The notes under the pieces were generated by a model. It had not been told where the DNA came from. It saw nothing but the letters and a program-made list of their open reading frames with translations, and searched no databases. A stretch of DNA of 64,000 nt, from assembly GCA_020631735.1 (NCBI GenBank), contig CM036159.1, positions 100,265,670 to 100,329,669 of the forward strand, written 5' to 3'. The number at the start of each line of letters is the position of its first letter. The stretch's first letter is position 1. This DNA is from Saccharum officinarum. Taxonomy: Eukaryota; Streptophyta; Magnoliopsida; Poales; Poaceae. The position numbers were made by a program, and so were the translations under genes. Shown piece after piece: positions 22,419-35,000 of the stretch.

Positions 22419-25400
22419 TGTAACGGAACCGTCCAAATTATAAGAGCACAAGTATAAAAACAATCACCGAAGTGATCAAATTATCACACTTGAGCCCATA
22501 TAACTCCGGTAGTCCAATGAAATCATGAGGGATTTCAAACCAACCAACATATAAGCCAAGATCATAGTGATTCAACATAACAAGTCACATGTTACAACCA
22601 TTTCATAAGTAATTCAATATACATCGGAGTTCAACATAGTTATTAGAACTTACATTGAAAAGTAGCGGAAGCAAAGTAATTTGAAACTACATTTTTCTTA
22701 TTTCAAATACATGCCAGTACCACGGTCGACTTCCAACAAAAGCATTAGAGATAAGGTAGCTCAGAAGGATCATGCCCATGATCACACTCCGCCTCTACGG
22801 CAGGAGCCAACCAACTCTTGCAGTCGCCATGATACATCATAACCTGCAACAAGTGGGATATAAACCCTGAGTACAACAAAGTACTCAGCTAGACTTACCC
22901 GTCAGAAACCAGAAATAAGTGACACCAAGGATCATGCAAGGCTGATATGAAGTGGGGCTAGCTTGACAACATTTTTGCATAAAAGCTTAAATATAGATGA
23001 TCAATCATTAATGCTTAAGCATCAAGTAAATTATCATTAACCTGTCATCTATATTAGCACCTGTACTAGAGCACTCACTTTATTAGGAGCAAACAATATT
23101 AACCATAGCAGGTATAAATTGAGGCAACCTTTCCATCATGATCCAATTAACCATCCGTTCAATTTAATGGAATCTACGTTGCCGCTGCTCAAGTCAAGTG
23201 CTCACTAACCGGGAGCGACGGCGATTCAAATCGAATTCCTATCCAGCTGGAGGGGTATTTCTAACACTCACCGAGTCACGCCTGGCGAGGGCTGCTTAGG
23301 TCACCTTTGGTACAGTTCAGGAGCCGCGGTCCGAATGATGTCGCGACCCCAAGGGCGACACTCTGCCAGGTGATAGGGACTCTAACCCCCCCTTGGTCTC
23401 ATGCCAATGTCCCCAAGCACATCCTTTCTCTCCTCCAAGAAGCAACCTACCATTCGATTCCCGGCCTGAATCACATTACTCGGCTTCGCGGTCGGAACGC
23501 TTATCCGGCCAACTAAGTGTTAGACTGCGTTCAACATGACTCAAGGACGTACAGCGAATCGGTCCTTAAACGACTCAGACGGGGATAGATTCACACCCAA
23601 GACCTCCATGCCTTGTTGCTTCACTATCGTCATCCCGCCCGGTCTCATTTCATTTTATTAACACATGGTTCCATTCCACGATAGCAAATATAGCCAACCG
23701 TGCCATATATGAATATCCCTATATCTCGCAGGTGACAGGAAATCACCTGACTTCTACCGCTTAAAGCAGGGCTAAGCATCTACTCGATCCTAGTCTATGT
23801 AGGATTCAAGGATTCATATATCTGGACAAGGAATGATATAATGCAGCAAGGTTTTCAACCAACTCCTACCACTTAATGCAACAATACTTATAACATATAT
23901 AGAATTAATTGCTTTGAAGATAGGAGGCTTATAATGCTCCGGGGCTTGCCTGGGATCCGACTCAAGTTAGAGTATGTCAGATGAAGTCACTTGGCGAGCA
24001 ACCTCCAATCTACCACTTGTCCGGTCCTTCTATCTTCCGGTTTGGATCCACCAAACACCGTCTTCGGGTTTGGCTCCAACGCCACATCCTTCACACGTTT
24101 CTGCTAGCGTACCTATATGAGATGCAACCATGCACATGTGTGAATGCATAGAAGTGCAATGAACAGAGTAATCAAACAAGCATACCAAAGTTCTCATAAA
24201 CATCTAGAGCTAATTAACTTAATCCACATTAGGGCATAACATAGAAGATGGCAAGCACATCAAGTAAGACACAAGCCTCAAGATCACAGGGTACTAACCC
24301 AAGTACTTTCAAAGGTATGAGTCACACTTCAACACATTAGCATGGCAAAGTTAATCAAAGCACTACAACTAAAATCTGTCACTTTCTGGACATACATACA
24401 GTAGCTCCATAAATTAATCATAACTGGAGATCCCTAAATCCAAATGACTTGCAAGAAGACATTATGGAAATCTTATGAAATTCTCTACATTTCATTTAAT
24501 ATCGTCTCAACATGATTCCCAAGTTATCATGACCAAACATGTCAATCTTTAAAGTCTGCACCGAAGGTAATTAAAATCTGACAGTAGACTTATTAAGCAT
24601 GCAACTCTTAAACTATCAGACCTGGGATCATGAAAATTTAACACAAGCAAGATAAGATAATTATCTACAACTTTTGTATTTACCAAACCACAGTAAACAT
24701 CATTTACACCATGAAACTAGTTGCACGAGTAACACCACACATGCAGCCCAACAGCAGTGGTACAATTATAGACAGAAAAACTGATAGAAACTTCAGAGAA
24801 GCATAAATGGAGTTCTAGACCTCCAACAAACATAAACCATAACTTCTTGAAAAGCTTAGGAAGTTACCTACAACTTTCTTATTCTCATTTTAAAATGACT
24901 CTACAGTTAGAAGGGTCAATTAATCCAATAATTGCATCTCTGTCCAAAACATAGACAAAGACTGACATGCCACTTTAAACAGCTATAAATGGAGTTATCC
25001 ATGTCCAATAAATGTGGTTCTAGACTTTTTAGAAAGCTTAGAAAATTCTAAACAACTTTGTTGTAAACACCTAAAGCTAATTCTACTACTAAGAAGGCCC
25101 CACAGTAAGCACAAGGAAACCCTGTCTGGGTTTAGGCAGAAACAGCCACAGAGATTTAAGCAAGTATAACTCAAGATCTACTTAGCCAAAAATCATGATA
25201 TTTAACTTTTTGGAAATCTTAAGAAAAGTACTAAATTCATGTATTGTCATCAAATCATGATTCATAAATTAATTGAGCCAATTAATTCAAACATGCAGAA
25301 CTGTTCAGAATAGGAGCAAATCAAAACAGGGCATTTGTTATTTTCATAACTCTTAAACTATAAATCCTAAACTCATGAAATTTTTACCAGACAACAACAA

Positions 25401-27350
25401 TCACCTTAGTAGCACTCCACAAAATTTTCACATTTATTTGAGCACATCACATGCAGTTATAAAAAAACAAGTAAGACTAGCATTCAAACCCTGACTGCAC
25501 AAATCCATTTTTACAGCTAAAACTTTAAACTAAAACCTGACATATTATAGATCTAGTGCATAGAGAATTTCACAAGGATTCCAAAAAGTCCTCATTTACT
25601 ATTTTACGAATTTTCTATGATTTACTATGAATTTCCAAAGTTTCACCCGATTTACAACAATTAGGTCCCTCGAGGCACTATTCACTTGAGTCAATGACAT
25701 TGCATTTAAGCCCTTCCCTTTAGTCGAATTCTAAGACGAAGTCCCTGATGCGAATTTTTGAAGGGCAGCGCAGGAGCTCGCTGTTTGCCGGCCGGAGGAG
25801 CCATACCGGCGGCAGCGGAGGAGGACTGCCTGGCCTAGCCGCGGCCAGCTAAGGCCACGCCTGGCCCTGGTCGGCCCAAGCTGCAGGCAGCAGCAGTGGC
25901 GCAGCAGCCGAGCAGCAGGACGGCACTGGCGGCTAGAGGCGGGCGGCCATGGCGGTGAGCAGCGACGCTCCAGCGACGGATGGCTGAGGAGGAGCAGCGT
26001 GGCCGCCACGGGATGGAGAGGTGGAAAGGTTGGAGGAGGGAGCGACGGCAGCTGCGAGCTCCCGGCATGGCGAGCGAAACGGACAGGAGGAGACCGAGCA
26101 AAGGGAGAGAAAGTGAGTAGAATGGAGAGGAGGGAGGCGTGTGCTCAGGCTCGGCCTCTTCACATCCGAACAGCAGGTGGTGCGGTGGCGGACATGCAAG
26201 AGAGCGAGGACGCCACGCGGCGTTGCGCTCCAGCGGTCGGTCGGCCATGACGAGCTGAGCTTCAGACGTTACAGAGACAGAAGGAACAATACTACCGCAA
26301 AAGTACGACTGAAACTCCGACTTTCCCATCCTATAACTCCCGATCCCATGGTCCTGTGATCAAGGAACAAGAGGCAAAGTTGTACATCTTTGTGAGGTGA
26401 ACAATATTGCCTTAAGGATCAAGAGCTAAGTCGTCCTAAATTTGGAGATATGGATCTTCAAAGGAGGGTACCTCAAAACTGAATTCAGCAGTTCAGTTAC
26501 GGGATGACTGAAACCGTAATCTTCTCCCTCTTCTACTCCCAAGTACATCCAGTTTCAGCAAAAACGTCAGTAATACAAGTTGTATATCTATGGGAGTACT
26601 ACAACTTTTATTAAAGGTTCATGAATTGGTTCGGCCTGGTTTGGGAGATACAGAGCACCAAATAAGCTATCCTGAAACTGAAATTTCCGTTCCCAGACTT
26701 AGAAAAATTTCAAGTGCTGAAAACAGCTGCTGATTCAAAGTTTGAGCCTCGGTTTGACTTGCTTACAAGCTGATCTAGCTCTTGGTCCAAAAATAAAGTT
26801 TGTTGTGCATAACATGGACTCCAACTTTTATTTAGGTTCCACTACCATGCAAATACTCTAAGCTGCAGTTCAAACCAAGTCAAAGTAGCATCACTATAAA
26901 GCTTAAATATGAGTTTTAGACCGATTGATGCATTTTCTTGTCATTTGTCCAACATGAACCTTTCATGACTTTTGTTGTAGAGTTCAATTAGAGTCATTTG
27001 GGCAAGGTTCCAAGGTTTGGTTGACGGTCTATAATTCCATTCACTTAATAAAGCAATCCAAGAAAGATTATAACTTATCATTTCATGTAACTTTTTGATC
27101 CCAAACTTCACGAAACTTTTCCAATCATCCATGTGGGTGGAAATTGATGTGAGGCACATGAAAGAAGTAGATCCAACATTACTCAAGCATACTTTTTGGA
27201 AAGGGCAACATGTAAGCAATGGTGCATGGTCCAAGTTTAAGTTAGGGCTTATTTCCATAGGTTTGACTTTGACATTGTCATCTCCATTAATCTATCATGT
27301 TTGAGCTTAAACCCACTACTTAATTGGTGATAAACACCTGGGGTGTTACA
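22419..27350 (-). mobile_element. LARD-like element, left LTR (3' LTR on minus), 4932 bp
   Basis: It starts TGTAACGGAACC and ends GGGGTGTTACA. It is almost identical over its whole length to 32031-36961, with only scattered single-base differences and tiny indels. It is mostly AT rich but has a GC-rich block at about 25730-26260. No protein-coding gene is supported inside; the open frames in the GC-rich block overlap on both strands. Confidence 0.92.
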
Positions 27351-27366
27351 GCCCTCCCCCCTTAAA
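27351..27366 (-). other. Polypurine tract of the LARD-like element
   Basis: Minus strand TTTTAAGGGGGGAGGGC directly precedes the LTR start TGTAACACCCC, the standard site for plus-strand priming. Confidence 0.8.
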
Positions 27367-30300
27367 AGAATCGCGTCCCGAGATTCGGAATGGAAGATCT
27401 TTTAAGGAAGAGAGACACGTTATCTAGTTCCCAACATCTGCTATAGCATTCAGCTATAAAGCTTCAACATCGGCGAACAATTTGGTCAAAGACACTTTCT
27501 GATACTTACTCTTTATGGTAAAATCTGTCTGAAGAAGTTCCTTCATTGACTTCCATGAAACATTGTTACTTTGGGAGGAATCCAAGATAGCACGTACTGC
27601 ATTCTCAGTGTACGGAGATCATTTGGTCCATGAGTGAACCACTCACAAGTATCTGGCTCTCTCATGAGCATAACATAGGCCATATGAACTTGACACTAGA
27701 CCAAAATTTTCAGAAGTATACTCGTTGAAATGGCTCTATGTTCACACAGTTTTGAAAAGCAGCTCTCTACCAAAATGGCTTGAGTACAACCTTCCAAAAG
27801 GGTGAGATCATAGATGACAAATATACTCTGAGGCCATAGAATACTGACTAACCAATAGACAAGGTCTATGTTGGTCGTAAATGTTCATTCATTTAGACCC
27901 CAACTCATGGAAAACTACTTGCGGTTCCATGTGTGCAGTTCTCTTTCTTTGATGACAACACTGTATGATCTGAGTTTGTCGAGGGTCAGTGAATGTGATA
28001 GCTGACTCTGTCGGCTCCGTATTTCTGCCAAAAGTTACCTAAGAAGATTCTCTTATCCAAAGGCAATAGTTATCTGGGTTGAATCAGATGCAACCTCTTG
28101 GGTAAAAACATTTATAAGGTACCAAAGTATGTCATCATTGGAAAATAATTCCCAAAGAAAGATGTAACGAGGCCTTAAGGACAATACAAGTTGTAATATT
28201 TACTAAATCGCGGGAAATAGTCTATCACCAAGCGGTTGAGTAAAATCCTCCTTGGTGACTTAGTTGCACTATAAGTTGAGTTGACTTGCAGCATAACAAC
28301 TTTGTCAGGCCAACCTTTCACCATGAGACTTTCTCTTTAGGACCAAACAACAGCTCTAAGATGGGAAATCTGTTGTTTGACACTTTTCAAATTGCTTTTG
28401 ATTCGCGATGGCATACATTGATTTGCAGAAACCAAGGCTGCTCGTATATTAGGGATACGAGAAAGCAAAAGTAAATGAAAGAGTGTAAACTAGTATCTGT
28501 GAGACCTCAAAAGGGTCATCCAACAGCAGATCTCGACTATTAAATTACATATCAACTCGAGGATGCACACGCTTTGAACTGGCGGGTTACTTTTGCAAGG
28601 CAAAACACATACTTTCTCTACTCTTCACCTTAGCTGATAGAACACTTTGCACTATCTGTGTGATTGTCCAAGATGGAATTGACTTGGTCACAATGGCTGT
28701 AGAAGATAGGGTATCACTCAAGTTGTTGGCTAGTTGATTAACTTATTGTTGGTTATTGCTTTGTAAGACATAGCCTTCGTAGCTACCAAGGGGTCGTTAC
28801 CTAGCTGGAGATTAACCTTCCTATTGGTAACTAATTAGTTGTCTCTCAACACTAAAAAGTTCCAAATCTTCATTCTTGACCACAACACTGTGGTTGATGC
28901 AGAACAGATGGTTGCCATCGAAGTTAGCAAATAAGGGGTCACACCAGAGATGGTTGATTTCGACGGTGTGGTCATTATGCATACAAAGGTTAAGATTTAC
29001 ATAATGTGACGATTGATTCTTATCCAACGAATGACTTGTCCAGTAGTAAGTGTTGTGTGTCCTTTTTATCCAACAGAGATGAGAAACGTTGCTCATAGAT
29101 GGTGGTTGTCAATACTTAGGACAACTAATTAGAGTCACTTGTCTACCACTTCCTGCGGTATGTTAATGTTTATGTCGGTGACCTGTTCTTCAAAGGTTAT
29201 CCCTTAGCAACTTCAGGAGGAAGCTCTACTACTTTTGGTCCAATATAAGGGTCTTTTGATAAGATATGGGAAGACAACCAAGGAAGAAGGTCACGTGAAA
29301 ATCACAACAGTGTTGTTCTGCAATGGATTATGATTAGACACCATGATACCAGCGCGTGCCGAGCAGCACAACCTTGTGTGTGCACCCACAGGAGGCTCTC
29401 GGTTTCGTCGCGGCACCATTAGTTGCTACTCATAACACCATTACTGAACATGCACCCGATGAGGAATTTCAATGACACAGATTGGGTTGATAAGGTAGCT
29501 GCATGAATTTGCAAGCACACGATTTAGAGGCCGCAGCAAACAGACGTTGCGTCATACTGGCTAACCTTTGGGAGAGGCAACCGGAAGGTTCAACATGGAT
29601 TGGGTACGATCTCCACAACTGGCAACGTACGAATCATGATCAAAGGCTAGCGTTAATGAGAGTTAACTTGGTTGGTCAGTCGACAAGGGTCTTCACAAAA
29701 AGGGTTGCAGAACATCCATGGCTTATGCAAACATATAGGAGAACTAAACTTTGAGCTTTTGGTCAAGCAAAGGCATGGATACAAACATTCAAGGCAAGCA
29801 ACCACAGCTACAGGATCAGACTCCTAAGAGAGAGAACCTAACTACAGACGACAACCAAACAATTACATACGTGAACGTTGTTCTAGGATAAAGCTATGTG
29901 ACCCTCGTATGCTCACCGAGGACAAACGAGGTGACAACTAGGGCATTACCTAGATAACAAGCATACATACAACATCACAGTCAAGCAGACATTGGAGAAA
30001 ATTTAAACGGATGGGCTTAAGCAACCAATACAAAGCACAAGGCTTATCCAACATAAGCATTTATCTCAAGCATGAACTAACTACAAGTTTAGCTCAAAAC
30101 AAACGCTAGCTAAGGGAGCCAACTTAGCATGTGCCCAGAATCTGGACAGCAGCACAGTAGTTACTTGTTTCTACCATAACTGAGGTTGTAGACATCTCAC
30201 AAAGGTGATCCTAGACTTTCTAGAAAGATTAGGAAGATGACTACACTTTAGTTATTCATACCAAAAGCAAATTCATAATTTAACATGACCAAAAATGCTA

Positions 30301-32016
30301 ATGTTTCAGATCTGTACCAATATGGACAGAAAACTAACAAGAACTTCAAAAATGCAAAACTGGAGTTCTAGGGACACAACAAGGCTGAGCCTTAACTTTA
30401 TGTAAAGCTTATTAAGTTGTCTATAACTTTCTCATTATCATATTAAGATGATTCTATAGCCAACAAGGCCAAACAAGACAAAGAAGACATCTCTGCCCCG
30501 ATTTGGACAGATTCTGTCATTCTATTTTGCAAGCTCATAACTAGAGATTTATACCACCACAATTAGTGCTATAGGACATTTTGGAAATCTTAGAAAAAGT
30601 ACTACACTTCTTCTATTATCTCCAAGACATGATTCCTTATGCACATAGGTCAAATAAAGCAAACATTCAAATCTGTTCTGAACATGAGCAGATTCTGACA
30701 ACAAACTTCTAAAATTCATAACTCTCAAACCATAAGACCTAGGGTCATGAAATTTTAGGACCAGCTAGATAAGTAAGTTAGCTACAACTTTAGTATTCTC
30801 CAAAACTACAGAAAACACCATTATGACCATGAAAGCATCATCACAACAGAAACCATTCTAGCAGTCAACGTTCCACAAGCAAGACAAAGCTTGCCTTTGT
30901 TCTACTTAACAAGAGAGCACACAAACATGTTATTCTAGTAGCTCTAAATTTTGTTACCTTAGACCAACATGAATTTAATTCATTCATGAGAATCCATAAT
31001 TATTTAAGTGAGGTCTAAAGCATTGGCAAACGCTCGGGTGAACAACATATCCACCACTTGGCTAAGCTAGAGGATATCTCTAAGTTCAAGCATGTAGCCA
31101 CACTTATTTCTAGTAAGGCTAAGCACACATTTTTCTCAAACAGCAAGGAACAAGGCATTTTGTTTTACTTCACTCAAGAAAGATAGTGTAACACATTAAT
31201 CACAAGTTACACACTATAGAACAAGGGTGAGAAGAGTATAGCCATGCATAAAGCAACAATCATGATAATACATGCTTTGTCCTATTCGTCCTCACAAGAC
31301 TGCCAACCTAAGGTGGTGATCACGTTCTATGTCGGTGGCATAACACGCACTCTCTCGATATATAGCTAGTCGGCAACTACATTCGACTTACGCGTTCGTG
31401 GTTAGTGTACCTGCAGAAAAGTTTCATTGCAGCCCAACATTTTCCAATATAGCACACAATGAAAGCAGAGAAGTAAAATTCTAAGTACTCCCATGTACAT
31501 ATACCCTCGTATATATATATGTAGCACCAAAACTACCCGAATCATTCGATCACCCACAATTAAGTACCTTCATATATACATGTGTGTAACATGTAAATAA
31601 TCCAGTAACCAAACTAGCTCTCCCCTAGACCGCAGTTTGTACGATCATGCTCTCACAACTCACACTTACCTGAGCGTAGGTGCGACGTTGCATAAAAGTA
31701 AACTAGCAACATATATGACTATTTCATATATGAAGGCTACCTCTAATCTGACACACCGGGTAGCATAGTGTGGGAGAGTCATCACACATACATACCTTGG
31801 CCTGGGCGTAGATGCATAAATGAAAACCCCCAAGTTAGTACTTATATAAGCCACCTAATAATCCTTATATGGGCATAAGGAAATTGACCACTGGCATACT
31901 TAGATTTAGAATTCAGTTTTCACAAACCTATATATAGCTATAAGTTGATAAAACTGATTTTATAAAACAAAACCTTTGTTTTAAATACACATATGACAAG
32001 TTTAATGTTGAATCTT

Positions 32017-32028
32017 GCTCCGATACCA
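32017..32028 (-). other. Primer binding site, initiator tRNA-Met type (LARD)
   Basis: Minus strand TGGTATCGGAGC differs at one position from the initiator tRNA-Met complement TGGTATCAGAGC. It lies two bases from the LTR end, so the right LTR is the 5' LTR. Confidence 0.85.
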
Positions 32029-32030
32029 GC

Positions 32031-35000
32031 TGTAACGGAACCGTCCAAATTATAAGAGCACAAGTATAAAAACAATCACCGAAGTGATCAAATTCTCACA
32101 CTTGAGCCCATATAACTCCGGTAGTCCAATGAAATCACGAGGGATTCCAAACCAACCAACATATAAGCCAAGATCGTAGTGATTCAACATAACAAGTCAC
32201 ATGTTACAACCATTTCATAAGTAATTCAATATACATCGGAGTTCAACATAGTTATTAGAACTTACATTGAAAAGTAGCGGAAGCAAAGTAATTTGAAACT
32301 AACATTTTTCTTATTTCAAATACATGCCAGTACCACGGTCGACTTCCAACAAAAGCATTAGAGATAAGGTAGCTCAGAAGGATCATGCCCATGATCACAC
32401 TCCGCCTCTACGGCAGGAGCCAACCAACTCTTGCAGTCGCCATGATACATCATAACCTGCAACAAGTGGGGATAAAACCCTGAGTACAACAAAGTACTCA
32501 GCTAGACTTACCCGTCAGAAACCAGAAATAAGTGACACCAAGGATCATGCAAGGCTGATATGAAGTGGGGCTAGCTTGACAACATTTTGCATAAAAGCTT
32601 AATATAGATGATCAATCATTAATGCTTAAGCATCAAGTAAATTATCATTAACCTGTCATCTATATTAGCACCTGTACTAGAGCACTCACTTTATTAGGAG
32701 CAAACAATATTAACCATAGCAGGTATAAATTGAGGCAACCTTTCCATCGTGATCCAATTAACCATCCGTTCAATTTAATGGAATCTACGTTGCCGCTGCT
32801 CAAGTCAAGTGCTCACTAACCGGGAGCGACGGCGATTCGAATCGAATTCCTATCCAGCTGAAGGGGTATTTCTAACACTCACCGAGTCACGCCTGGCGAG
32901 GGCTGCTCAGGTCACCTTTGGTACAGTTCAGGAGCCGCGGTCCGAATGATGTCGCGACCCCAAGGGCGACACTCTGCCAGGTGATAGGGACTCTAACCCC
33001 CCCTTGGTCTCACGCCAATGTCCCCAAGCACATCCTTTCTCTCCTCTAAGAAGCAACCTACCATTCGATTCCTGGTCTGAACTGTATTACTCGGATTCGC
33101 GGTCGGAACGGCTTATCCGGCCAACTAAGTGTTAGACTGCGTTCAACATGACTCAAGGACGTACAGCGAATCGGTCCTTAAACGACTCAGACGGGGATAG
33201 ATCCACACCCAAGACCTCCATGCCTTGTTGCTTTACTATCGTCATCCCGCCCGGTCTCATTTCATTTTATTAACACATGGTTCCATTCCACGATAGCAAA
33301 TATAGCCAACCGTGCCATATATGAATATCCCAACATCTCGCAGGTGACAGGAAATCACCTGACTTCTACCGCTTAAAGCAGGGCTAAGCATCTACTCGAT
33401 CCTAGTCTATGTAAGATTCAAGGATTCATATATCTAGACAAGGAATGATATAATGCAGCAAGGTTTTCAACCAACTCCTACCACTTAATGCAACAATACT
33501 TATAACATATATAGAATTAATTGCTTTGAAGATAGGAGGCTTATAATGCTCCGGGGCTTGCCTGGGATCCGACTCAAGCTAGAGTATGTCAGATGAAGTC
33601 ACTTGGCGAGCAACCTCCAATCTACCACTTGTCCGGTCCTTCTATCTTCCGGTTTGGATCCACCAAACACCGTCTTCGGGTTTGGCTCCAACGCCACATC
33701 CTTCACACGTTTCTGCTAGCGTACCTATATGAGATGCAACCATGCACATGTGTGAATGCATAGAAGTGCAATGAACAGAGTAATCAAACAAGCATACCAA
33801 AGTTCTCATAAACACCTAGAGCTAATTAACTTAATCCACATTAGGGCATAACATAGAAGATGGCAAGCACATCAAGTAAGACACAAGCCTCAAGATCACA
33901 GGGTACTAACCCAAGTACTTTCAAAGGTATGAGTCACAGTTCAACACATTAGCATGGCAAAGTTAATCAAAGCACTACAACTAAAATCTGTCACTTTCTG
34001 GACATACATACAGTAGCTCCATAAATTAATCATAACTGGAGATCCCTAAATCCAAATGACTTGCAAGAAGACATTATGGAAATCTTATGAAATTCTCTAC
34101 ATTTCATTTAATATCGTCTCAACATGATTCCCAAGTTATCATGACCAAACATGTCAATCTTTAAAGTCTGCACCGAAGGTAATTAAAATCTGACAGTAGA
34201 CTTATTAAGCATGCAACTCTTAAACTATCAGACCTGGGATCATGAAAATTTAACACAATCAAGATAAGATAATTATCTACAACTTTTGTATTTACCAAAC
34301 CACAGTAAACATCATTTACACCATGAAACTAGTTGCACGAGTAACACCACACATGCAGCCCAACAGCAGTGGTACAATTATAGACAGAAAACTGATAGAA
34401 ACTTCAGAGAAGCATAAATGGAGTTCTAGACCTCCAACAAACATAAACCATAACTTCTTGAAAATCTTAGGAAGTTACCTACAACTTTCTTATTCTCATA
34501 TTAAAATGACTCTACAGTTAGAAGGGTCAATTAATCCAATAATTGCATCTCTGTCCAAAACATAGACAAAGACTGACATGCCACTTTAAACAGCTATAAA
34601 TGGAGTTATCCATGTCCAATAAATGTGGTTCTAGACTTTTTAGAAAGCTTAGAAAATTCTAAACAACTTTGTTGTAAACACCTAAAGCTAATTCTACTAC
34701 TAAGAAGGCCCCACAGTAAGCACAAGGAAACCCTGTCTGGGTTTAGGCAGAAACAGCCACAGAGATTTAAGCAAGTATAACTCAAGATCTACTTAGCCAA
34801 AAATCATGATATTTAACTTTTTGGAAATCTTAAGAAAAGTACTAAATTCATGTATTGTCATCAAATCATGATTCATAAATTAATTGAGCCAATTAATTCA
34901 AACATGCAGAACTGTTCAGAATAGGAGCAAATCAAAACAGGGCATTTGTTATTTTCATAACTCTTAAACTATAAATCCTAAACTCATGAAATTTTTACCA

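Larger units (their letters stand above)
27351..32030 (-). mobile_element. Interior of the LARD-like element, non-coding
   Basis: This 4680-bp stretch has no supported coding frame on either strand. About 30130-30850 resembles part of the element's own LTR (about 24380-25330): for example AACTCTCAAACCATAAGACC and GTAAGTTAGCTACAACTTTA parallel LTR segments near 24606 and 24660. The remainder (27400-29750) is unique within the window. A conserved structured RNA for packaging and dimerisation would be expected here, but I cannot demonstrate it. Confidence 0.7.

Noticed and set aside
25835..26329. 164-codon minus-strand frame, repeated at 35446-35940
   Set aside because: It lies in the GC-rich block of the LARD LTR, where open frames occur by chance on both strands. 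No domain and no start context. Its identity in both copies is explained by LTR duplication.
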